Source of the DNA: Neostapfia colusana
Lineage: Eukaryota > Streptophyta > Magnoliopsida > Poales > Poaceae
DNA: 64,000 nt
NCBI GenBank assembly: GCA_030760725.1
Contig: JASWHV010000016.1
Span: forward strand, 16,793,084 to 16,857,083
Reading direction: 5' to 3'
The notes under the pieces are model-generated. The model searched no databases. It had not been told where the DNA came from and saw nothing but the letters and a program-made list of their open reading frames with translations. The stretch's first letter is position 1. Each line of letters begins with the position of its first letter. This document shows positions 55,007 through 64,000 of the stretch, in pieces. Both the position numbers and the translations under genes were made by a program.

Positions 55007-55906
55007 CTACACTCATCACTATCCAATTTGTCTACCCAACCAGGGTCCTAAATGTTGAACCTAATGATTCTAATTCCTTTGTATCATTATTTTCATGCAT
55101 ATGCCAACAATATCTCGGTACTACGTTCCTCACAAAAGAAAATCCTAACCGGATTATACCGGCATATACGTCTCAAGTGTGGAACTAAACGGTCTCTCGC
55201 ACACGTTTACTACACGGATACATACGTGGTTAGTACCTGCAGAAGACCACACAATAATGGTGCACTCAATGGTTGTTTTCATTTCAGGCAGGATCATATT
55301 TAAAAGTAAATACAAATGCCTGTATCATTGCCATACGGCCGTCCTTGAGTTAGATCACGTCTCAAGGTACGTGATCATGTTTCAACACCACACGACGGGG
55401 AACCCGAGTATGTCATGAACGGGTCGTCACGGTTGGGAATGTTATCAGCCCAACAGATACCACCTACTTCCCTGCAGGGCACGCCGATGGCAAGCGCTGC
55501 GTATGTCCTCCTGGCTACTTCCAGACAAACACACTCTCGCGTTACTGACCACGCGATGGGGTCTCTACTTACTTGCCTAATGCACGCTAGGGATCAGCGT
55601 TTCATATGAACTCAGGAACATGAAGAGTCCAAGAGTTTCATATTGACGTCTCACACCAAGCTGTGAGACCTATCCCTGAACCACGTTCCTCGTCAGGGGA
55701 GCTAACCGAAATTGAACCGCTTTCGGTGGCGTTCCTTACCATTCTTACCAGAGCGTAGGTGCGTCGTTACATAATTAAAATTCAGAACTATAACACATAG
55801 GTTAGTCTTTGCCATTTTAAGTAACTATGCTAATATAGTCCTTACTTGGGCAACTACCGAATCCTCACCGTAAGCCTAAGTTTTCCCGTAATACAGTCCT
55901 TAAGTT
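55007..55906 (-). other. Element D leader, distal part
   Basis: Colinear with about 50144-51035 of E (for example the ACGACGGGGAACCCGAGTAT segment). It begins with CTACA, the single remaining copy of the E target duplication, and ends about 40 bp before the primer site would occur. Confidence 0.85.
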
Positions 55907-56596
55907 TAAAAGCCCAAGAAAAGGGACTTGCAAAAACTTTTCATCACCTCACAACACCACAGTTTTTGTTGTGGATAGCTTGTGAAAAATTGTGAAGAGC
56001 AAGTAACCTCCATCAAAAGAGTGATTAGAGGGGAAAGCCTACACTTTCACAAAGTGGGATTTCTACACATGAACATGAGAGGTTGAGCTCACCCTAGAAC
56101 TTAAAATGTCTTCGGAAGATTCAGGCCAAGTTTCATGTAAATCCAACACTTTTTGAGGCACTTTTGGAGGTATTTGAAAAAGACGCCAATTTGAATGTAA
56201 ATTCAAATTGCAGCAACTGTCATCACTCAAATTCAAAAGTTAGCTTCATATTCAAACTCAGCACATTTTTTTGAGTAAGCCTACCAATTTTCACCCCCAT
56301 TGGAGTTCATTTTGTCAAGAGCTAAATTTGCAAGAATTCCAAAACTGAATTTGAATTTCAGTTCAAACATGAGGCGAATTCAGCCAAACAAAATTCAAAT
56401 GGGAGAACTCAAATTCAAACAAAAACTTGGGGGCTAAGTCTCACATTAAATTGTGAGTAGTTTGGGAGATATTCAGCAAAAAAATAGAAATGACAAAATT
56501 GGAAAAAGAATTAGAGGGCAGGCCCACATGTCAGCAGTCTTAACCAAGAAGTCTACCCACTGACCTTTTCTCCTTCGGCCGAAATGGCGCGCCAGC
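55907..56596 (+). repeat. Inverted LTR fragment (D type)
   Basis: Plus-strand sequence beginning TAAAAGCCCAAGAAAAGG equals the first about 690 bp of LTR D, in the orientation opposite to D and E and lacking the first two bases. It matches D's LTR more closely than E's (compare the GTGGATAGCTTGTG and GGTTGAGCTCACC segments). It ends at 56596 where the LTR of H is inserted. Confidence 0.85.
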
Positions 56597-59500
56597 TGTC
56601 ACACCCGGTTTTTCCGAAGAACAACCGAGTGAATATCACATGTATGCCAGGATCATTTTCTCATACATGTGATGACAAATAGTGAAGCATCATTTATTAC
56701 AAGCCAGGTGTCGAATATAAATAAGTCTTACATAGCAAATGTCTCGATGGACAATAATAAATTCATCACAAGTAAATAAACTAGCAGCGGAATAATTATT
56801 CTTGTGGGCTCCGTCACAGGCGTTGCCCGGGGACTCCATGAACCTAGAAACCTTCTTCGGGTCCAAAGTCTTGGTCATTAAACACCACTTCATTATCTTG
56901 ACCTGAGCAGCAATATAAACCAACAAATATGCAAGGTTGAGTACCGATGGTACTCAGCAAGTGTGGGAAAGTTATGTCATGCATGGCTAGAACAAGAAGA
57001 GGTTGAACTCATGGTTAAAGCACTACGCAATTAATACCTATCACCTTAGCTTATTAAGCACCTACATTACTACATAGGTGAAATGGTCCGAATTTCCCCA
57101 TCCCATCATCATAATCAAATAACCATAACATCATTTTCAATGTTAAGCTCCCCGCTTAACATCCTCAACTTCCAAAACCATCATCCTCTAATCATGAATA
57201 AGTCCAAGCCGCTCTTGACTGTGAGCACGGCTGTCATGACAGTTTTTTGACTCTGCAGAGTTTGCACCACTGTACTCACATGTAGGGATTTCATCCCCCA
57301 TTGCCGGGTGGACTAAAAGAACCTCCATTATGCCAGTGGCTACGAACCACATTCACACTTCCCAGGTGTGTAGCCAGGAGATCACTACAAAGCCTTTACA
57401 AAGGGATTCCCGACGAGCGTGGGCCCACTGAGGTTTCACCCCTAACAGCATACAAGAGGCTCCAACCCCACTGCAGTGGCCCCCTCTTGAGCCTTGCGGT
57501 TCATAAGGTAGTCCAGCTGACACCTATTCCCCGCACCATCCAACACACCCATACTACGCCGGGGATACACCTAATTAATTGGCCAAGCTGCCCCATCTCA
57601 GCATGTGGTTGGCACGGTAAAGCCTGGTTACATGCTCCATGAACCGGTCCTTAGGATCCGGGCAAGTACTAAACACAAACCCGAGTCTCGTGCACCCAGC
57701 ACCAACCAAAACATCCAACTTGCCTTGATCCCTACCTCTACATAACTCACAATATCTCATTCAAGAGTATGGTAAAATAAACTGATGATCTCATATCCCA
57801 AATATCCCATTCTAAGCATGGCTAAGCATATGCATAATAATAAATGACATGATAAAATGAAATCCCAACCCAAGCTACAAGGAAACAAGGTAATGCAATT
57901 CTAGGGAAACATCCTAGCATGGGTTTCATATTTTCAATTGACAATGCAAATAATTCTATCTACACATCCTAGTATAGGATCAAAGTGGTCAAGGACACTT
58001 GCCTTCTTCCTGCTGCTCTTGGAATGGGTAGTCCTGATCTTGGAAAGGAAGAACTTGCTCTGGAGCAGGTTCTACTTATACCATCACACATAGCAAAAGA
58101 AAACGACATAGTTCACACTTCCACTTCATACAAACCACACATTCACATTTATGAAAGCCATTCACATTTCTATGTGTTGGGGTTACTCTGTGTGTGTTGA
58201 TTTTGGCTTACATGCACTTTTAAACATGTGCATATGATTTCTACTTTTGTATTCATATTTATTTTTGCATACTATATATGAGTTTCCAATTTAAATAAAT
58301 CCCTTATATTCAATTGATACACCTTTTAGCTACCAAGTGTGCATGGAGGGTATTTTCCTACTCCAAATGTGTCTTCAGACCTTCTACCAACCCTAAACTG
58401 AATTCTTTGGATTTTGGAAACTTCATTTATCATTTTCTAGTTATTCATACCTAGCTTGCTATATTTTCAGATTTATTTCCTATGCTTAAATGTGAACTTT
58501 ATTATGAAAATAGTAAGACACCTCATCTAAACAGAATAGGTTTTGGGTCTAAAATATTAAATAATATATTTTTGAACTACTCCTCTGATGTGAACTATTT
58601 TACATTTATTTTACTAATTTTCAGAATTATTCTCTACTTAAAAATGTGTCCCGATAACTAATAAATGTGAATAATCAATTAAACAGATTTATTTCAGCCA
58701 AAAATCTATTTTTATCTCACTCCATAGTTTTCCAAGTACTAGGAAAGTTTTTAATTTGAATTTACAATGTGTTTGTCCCATCTTTTAAATTTTAAATACT
58801 AATCACATATTCAAATTCCTAAATTTAATATCACATAGGGTTAAAAAGGTAAACTCACCCCACTACAGGGTCTATTATATTATTTTAAGAATTTCCAGGG
58901 GGCTAACTACACATAACAGAGGGGGTTTTCCTAATTTTTATTAAGTCCAGGGGCTAAAACTGATTTTTAAATGAATTTACATGATTTTCTAAAGCTCCAG
59001 GGGCTAGATTAGAAGTTTCCGGGGCTAGCTTGTATTTTCCGAGAACCCCAGGGGGTAGCGCGTAAGAATTCCGGCCTTTATAACGCGGGGCTGACGTGGA
59101 CCGTCCGAGTTAAAACAGACGGCTGAGATTATAACATCGAACCGGTACGCAGGGATTTAAATTCTACCGTGCGATTTAAAATAGACGGCGCACAAGCGGC
59201 CACGTCGCTCTGATCGAACGCGGGCGGCGCCGCTCGGCGGCGCACGGCGGCGGGAGGCGGCGATCTCGCCGAAGAGTTTCGGATCTTCGTCAATTCTTCC
59301 TAGAACTGTGATTTTATGGCATAGATCGGTAGAGGGGAGGTCGAGGATCTCACCTCGGGGGTTTTCTTGAGCTCGGAGGTCCTGGAAGGCGGTCGGCGAC
59401 GAGGTCCGAGGTGAATTCACGGCGAGGCTCGTCGGCGCTGTGTTTGAGCCGCAAACCACCGAGTTTTCTGCACCTGCGCGGTTCCCCGGAGGCGGTGGAT

Positions 59501-60009
59501 CAAGACCAGCGAGTTAGATCAGAATTCCCGAACGAAGATCGAGCAGAATTTGCCGGAGAAACCCGGGTTCTCACCGGAGAGAAAAACGGCGGATCATGGG
59601 GGAAAACGGGACGATGCCGAGGTTTTTATAGACGGGGGAGGGCGGCATGTTAGTTTAGATCGAGTTGGAGTCCTCCGGAACCAGAATTCAGGCGGAAATC
59701 CGGTCGGTTAAGATCGCGCGCGCGGGGAAACAGTCCGGGGTCGGCGCGATCGGGAGGTCGGGGATGACAGGTGGGTCCCGCCTGTCTGTGAGAGGGAAAC
59801 GGGCGCGCGGCTGCGGGCTGGCGTGGAGGTTGGGTGGGCCGGCTGGTGGGTTTCGGCCCACTGGCCGGGAAGGTTTGTTTTTTCTTTTTCTTTTTCATTT
59901 CTGTTTTGAGTTTAATTTGAATTCCAGTTTGAATTTGAATTTTTGCAACACATGCAATACGTCCAAAAATTTTTAAATTCCCCTCTTAACAGGATTTTGG
60001 GGTGTTACA
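56597..60009 (-). repeat. Element H 3' LTR
   Basis: 3,413 bp: TGTCACACCCGG...GGGGTGTTACA on the plus strand. The half next to the polypurine tract is GC-rich (59050-59870). Possible minus-strand TATA boxes are TATAAAAA at 59630-59623 and TTATAAAG at 59082-59075; I cannot choose between them. The other half is AT-rich with no reading frame of note. Confidence 0.88.
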
Positions 60010-60046
60010 GCTCTACCCCCTTAAAATAAATCTCGTCCTCGAGATT
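60010..60046 (-). promoter_or_regulatory. Hairpin and polypurine tract of element H
   Basis: On the minus strand AATCTCGAGGACGAGATT (60046-60029; 7-bp stem, 4-base loop), then AAGGGGGTAGAGC next to the LTR. Confidence 0.85.
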
Positions 60047-60053
60047 GGTGGTT

Positions 60054-60869
60054 CTAAGAAAACAATTCCGGAAATTGTGCCTTAAGCTCATCTTCTCGCT
60101 CCCAGGTGGCTTCCTCTTCTGAGTGATGCTTCCACTGCACCTTGCACATCCGGATTCTTTTATTTCTTGTGAGGCGTTCCATTGTCTCCAAAATCTTGAA
60201 TAGTTGATCGGCATAAGACAGATCCTCAGCTACGTCAACCTCATTCATGGGTAACACCTCTTCAGGCGTTCTCAGACATTTCTTGAGCTGTGACACATGG
60301 AATACATCGTGCACATCCGATAGGCGAGCCGGTAATTCTAGTTGATACGCCACTTCGCCTTTCCTCTCCAGAACTTGAAAGGGTCCGATGTATCAAGGTG
60401 ACAACTTCCCTTTCACCTTGAACCGACAAAGTCCTCGGATAGGGGAAACCTTGAGATAGACATAGTCTCCCACATTGAAAAAGAGCTCTCTTCTCCGTAC
60501 ATCGGCATAGCTCTTTTGTTGTGTATGTGCTATCCTCAAGTTGTTGCGAATTTCCCTCACTTTCACCTCGGCTTCTTGTAGTACTTCGGGACCAAACACT
60601 TTGCTTTCCCCCGTTTGGTTCCAAAATAGTGGGGTTCTACACTTCCTCCCATACAAAGCTTTGAACGGTGACATCTTCATACTAGCCTAATAGCTGTTGT
60701 TATAGGAAAACTCCGCATACGGTAAGTTCTTGTCCCAACTCCGATTGTTTTTGAGTGCACATGCCCTCAGCATATCCGCAAGAATCTGATTGGTTCTTTC
60801 CGTCTGCCCATCAGTTTGGGGATGATAGGCAGAACTAAAGTTCAGATGGGTTCCCATGGTTTCGTGCAA
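60054..60869 (-). pseudogene. pol: Element H: integrase C-terminus and chromodomain
   Basis: Same frame as the upstream parts, with stops TAG at 60687-60689 (relatives have Gln) and TGA at 60393-60395 (relatives have Arg). It includes the catalytic Glu region (PQTDGQTERTNQILADML), LPYAEFSYNNSY, MSPFKALYGRKCRTPLFWNQ, the GPF segment and LPARLSDVHDVFHVSQLKKC. The C-terminal chromodomain reads FKILETMERLTRNKRIRMCK, then WKHHSEEEATWERED. Confidence 0.87.
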
Positions 60870-60875
60870 CTTCTG

Positions 60876-62021
60876 CTAGAACCTTGAGGTGAACTGTGTC
60901 CCTTGATCTGACACTATCTTCTTTGGCACTCCATGGTAACACACGATCCTTGACATGTACAATTCTGCCAATTTGGATCCGCTGTAGCTTTCTTTCACAG
61001 GGATGAAATGAGCTACCTTGGTTAGCCTGTCGATGATGACCCATATTGAATCATATCCTGATTGGGTCCTAGGCAATCCCACTATGAAATCCATACCGAT
61101 TTCTTCCCATTTCCATTCAGGCACTTTGAGTGGTTGCAATAATCCCGCGGGTCGTTGATGTTCGGCTTTCACCAACTGGCATGTGTCACATAGAGCAACA
61201 TGTTCCGCGACATCTCGCTTCATGCCATACCACCAATACCTGCTCTTGAGGTCCTGGTACATCTTCGTACTCCCAGGATGAATGGAATAGTCAGAATCGT
61301 GAGCCTCCTTCAAAATCAATTCGCGGATCTTCTTTACTTCTGGCACACAGATTCTTTTCCCGTGCCACACTGTTCCTTGTTCATCCTCTCTGATCCCAGG
61401 GGCTTTATTTTCCTTGATGAGTTGCCTGATTTCTTGTATCTTCTCATCATCCTTTTGACCCTCGCGTATTTCTCGCTCTAGTGTGGAGTCCACTTCCATG
61501 GAGATGGCTTCACCACTATTCACAAGGCATAGATTGAGCCTTATAACCTCGTCCTTCAATTTTGCAGGCATGTCCTTCAAGCTCAACTTATTGACCTGCA
61601 CTTTCCGTTTTAAAGCATCTGCCATGACGTTTGCTTTCCCAGAATTATAGTTGATGCCCACATAAAAGTCATTGATTAGCTCTAACCATCTCCTTTGTCT
61701 GAGGTTGAGATCTGGTTGTGTGAAAATGTACTTTAAACTCTTATGATCCGTATATATCTCTGTCCTCTTCCCCATCAAGTAATGCCGCCAAATTTTCAAC
61801 GCGTGTACCACTGCGGCTAGTTCTAGGTCATGCGTAGGATAGTTCTTCTCGTGCTTCCAGAGCTGCCGGGATGCATAAGCCACGACATGCCCTTCTTGCA
61901 TGAGAACACATCCCAACCCGTTTCCAGAGGCATCGCAGTACACCGTAAAGTTCTTCTGCATATCTGGCATAACGATCACTGGGACTGTTGTCAATCTTTC
62001 CTTTAACTCCTGAAAACTCAT
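60876..62021 (-). pseudogene. pol: Element H: RNase H and integrase core
   Basis: 381 residues in frame. RNase H has FTVYCDASGNGLGCVLMQ, HDLELAAVVHALK, YTDHKSLKYIFTQPD and NSGKANVMADALKRK. The integrase zinc site has LKEAHDSDYSIHPGSTKMYQ, then LCDTCQLVKAEH. The core has IGMDFIVGLPRTQ (first Asp) and KKIVSDQGTQFTSRF (second Asp), ending in TAG at 60876-60878 where relatives have Trp. Upstream it is separated from RT only by the TAA at 62028-62030. Confidence 0.88.
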
Positions 62022-62027
62022 CTCGCA

Positions 62028-64000
62028 TTACGGCGTCCATGTGAATGTGATTCCCTTCTCCAACAGTTTGGTGAGGGGTCTCGAGATTTTAGAGAATCCC
62101 TCAATAAACCGTCGATAGTATCCAGCCAATCCCAAGAAGCTTCGAACTTCCCCAACATTTTCAGGGGTCTTCCACTTCTGTATATCCTCGATTTTGGCGG
62201 GATCCACGGAGATTCCTCCCTCCGAGATTATATGTCCTAAGAAGGGAACCCTCTTCAACCAAAACTCACACTTGCTCAACTTGGCATATAGTTGGTGTTC
62301 TCTCAGCCTCTGCAACACCAACCTTAGATGTTTCTCATGTTCTTCTTCATCTTTGGAGAAGACGAGAATGTCATCTATGAAAACCACCACAAATTTGTCC
62401 AGATATTCCATGAATACCTTGTTCATGAGATACATGAAGTATGCCGGGGCATTAGTTAGCCCGAAAGGCATGACAGTGTATTCATACAGTCCGTACCGAG
62501 ATACGAAAGCTGTCTTGGGAATATCAAATTGCCTTATCTTAAGTTGGTGGTATCCCGACCTGAGATCAATTTTCGAGAACACACAAGCTCCCCTCAACTG
62601 ATCAAACAAGTCTTCAATGCGGGGTAATGGGTACTTGTTCTTGATGGTTACCTCATTCAGGGCACGGTAGTCTACGCATAACCTTTGGGTTCCATCCTTC
62701 TTGGGCACAAATATCACTGGAGCTCCCCATGGTGAGGAACTAGGACGAATATACCCCTTCTCCGTCAGTTCTCTCAAATGATCCTTGAGTTCTCCCAGCT
62801 GTTTGGAGTCCATCCGATAAGGTCTCTTGTATATCGGGGTTGTTCCAGGCACTAGCTCAATTGCGAATTCCACTTCACGATCAGGAGGCATACCTGGCAA
62901 CTCCTTCAGGAAAACATCTGGATATTCCCTGATGATTCGGATCTCCTCCACTTTCACCTCAACTTGATTTAATTTAGCGTCCCTCCTAGGCTCTTGTATT
63001 GTTGTAAACTTTACTTTTGTGCCACTAGGGTGCGTTAGTTCCACCGTTCTGGTCGAACAATGGATGATTCCCTTATGTTTGGTCAACCAATCCATGCCCA
63101 AAATAATATCGATCCCTTGGGAATCTATCACTATGAGGTTGGCAGTAAATACTACCCCATTAATGTCTAGATTCACCTTGGGACACACTTGTCTTGTCCT
63201 TGTTTCTCCACCTGGAGAGTTTACTGCTAGCATATGGTTCATTTGTGTTGTTACTAGATTATGCTTCTTAACAAACCCTTGAGCAATGAACGAGTGGGTA
63301 GCACCAGAATCAAACAGCAGGGTTGCAATGTGTAAATTGGCAGGAAACTTACCAACTACCACGTCAGGTGCCTCTTGCGCTTCCTCCATGGTCACGGGGT
63401 TCACCCGTCCTCGCATCACATTCTGCTTTTGTGGCTGCGCGGGCTTCTTCTTTGGGCACTTATGGGCGTAGTGCCCCACTTCACCACAGTTAAAACATTG
63501 CACCCCAACCTTAGGTGCCTGGCCTTTGTTGTCTTGGGGTTGGTTTGGGGGTCCTTGCACTGATGGTCGAGGTTGATACGTAGGGCGAGGCTGCTGTACG
63601 AACTGACGTTGTGGCTGTATTGGTGCTGCCGGAGGCCTGTAGTTCGGGTTGTACCCTCTTGGTGCTGAGTAGGGTATCGCAGCACGGTTCGTCTGCCCTG
63701 CGGGGTGCTGCATCAGACGTGGGCGGGTGTTGCTCCCTGAGGCTTGATGTGACCACCCGGCCTTCCTCTTGTTCTCATTTTCCAAGGCCTTCAGCTTCCT
63801 TTCTACCACAAACGCTCTGTCCACCATCTTTTGGAAGCTTTCATAGTCGTTGGAGGACATTGCACACTGCATTTCTGCGGTAAGTCCTTCCACGAAACAA
63901 TCCTGTTTCTGCTCATCAGTCTCTATGTCCCGTGGGGCATAACGGGAGAGTTGAGTAAATTTAGTGAGGTATTCCCTCACAGTCATGTTACCTTGCTGCA
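62028..64000 (-). pseudogene. gag-pol: Element H: gag (partial), protease and reverse transcriptase
   Basis: The frame is open at the window edge (reading QQGN before the first Met at 63986), so gag continues to the right. Counting from that Met: capsid end (EYLTKFTQLSRYAPRD, FVEGLTAEMQCAM), a Pro/Gln-rich linker, zinc knuckle CFNCGEVGHYAHKC (164-177), protease ATLLFDSGATHSF (D226) and DIILGMDWL. RT follows from about 350 with GTTPIYKRPYRMD, RLCVDYRALNEVTIKNKYPL, FSKIDLRSGYHQL and FVVVFIDDILVFSKDE (D538, D539), then RSFLGLAGYYRRFIEGFSKI. It is uninterrupted for 652 residues, the best-preserved gag-pol segment in the window, ending in TAA at 62028-62030. Confidence 0.9.

Larger units (their letters stand above)
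21053..55906 (-). mobile_element. Element D: long-LTR chromovirus, interrupted by element E
   Basis: Reading on the minus strand: leader 55906-55007, [element E], leader and gag-pol 30174-24566, 3' LTR 24565-21053. Its own 5' LTR and primer site are missing where expected: at 55906 the leader stops about 40 bp short of the primer site and joins an LTR fragment in the opposite orientation. The single-frame polyprotein has four stops and a dead reverse transcriptase site. The 5-bp duplication next to the 3' LTR (candidate CACAG at 21048-21052) cannot be checked. Confidence 0.85.
56597..64000 (-). mobile_element. Element H: long-LTR chromovirus, 3' LTR and most of gag-pol (5' end outside the window)
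   Basis: 3' LTR 60009-56597, polypurine tract, then gag-pol reading on the minus strand to the right edge. The polyprotein is a single frame with four stops. Sequence and LTR differ from C, D and E, so this is a separate family of the same lineage. CCAGC at 56592-56596 is the candidate target duplication; the other copy would be outside. Confidence 0.88.

Overview
The window is plant nuclear DNA, most likely from a grass. The evidence is long-LTR Ty3/gypsy chromoviruses of the Tekay (Del) type, a Tat-type Ty3/gypsy element with a second RNase H, a Stowaway MITE, a CACTA end with tandem subterminal motifs, and a hAT element carrying a GC-rich bHLH exon of the kind grasses have. I see no intact host gene, no tRNA or rRNA gene and no CRISPR array. 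Essentially the whole 64 kb is transposable elements inserted into one another, as in gene-poor heterochromatin. The species cannot be named from the sequence alone.

Layout, left to right. (A) 1-4065: decayed 3' end of a chromovirus (RNase H end, integrase, C-terminal domain) and its LTR. The LTR is split by a 1.6 kb hAT element (1700-3318, 8-bp target duplication TTCCAGGG) that holds a Stowaway MITE and a captured bHLH exon fragment. (B) 4066-6186 plus 19251-20828: integrase/chromodomain end and 3' LTR of another long-LTR chromovirus. (C) 6187-19245: a structurally complete 13.06 kb element inside B's LTR, with 3.93 kb LTRs, target duplication AACCA and a tRNA-Met-type primer site, but a broken pol and no gag. 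(CACTA) 20829-21052: one terminus, also inside B's LTR.

(D) 21053-30174 plus 55007-55906: minus-strand chromovirus lying against the CACTA end. (E) 30171-55006: minus-strand chromovirus inserted in D's leader. (F) 31749-42266: minus-strand Tat element with 1.1 kb LTRs and target duplication AACTG, inserted in E's 3' LTR. An inverted LTR fragment (55907-56596) follows, interrupted by (H) 56597-64000, the 3' LTR and most of gag-pol of a further chromovirus that runs off the right edge. The deepest chain is B LTR > CACTA > D > E > F.

All the genes are parts of element gag-pol polyproteins: capsid/nucleocapsid, aspartic protease, reverse transcriptase, RNase H, integrase and a chromodomain. None of the copies is intact. 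D, H and F's gag-protease are damaged mainly by in-frame stops. E has at least five frameshifts, and C has both kinds of damage. The most interesting non-coding signals are six G-box copies at about 55-bp spacing in F's U3, a perfect hairpin just before the polypurine tract of all five chromoviruses B, C, D, E and H, and a second hairpin conserved inside the long LTRs.
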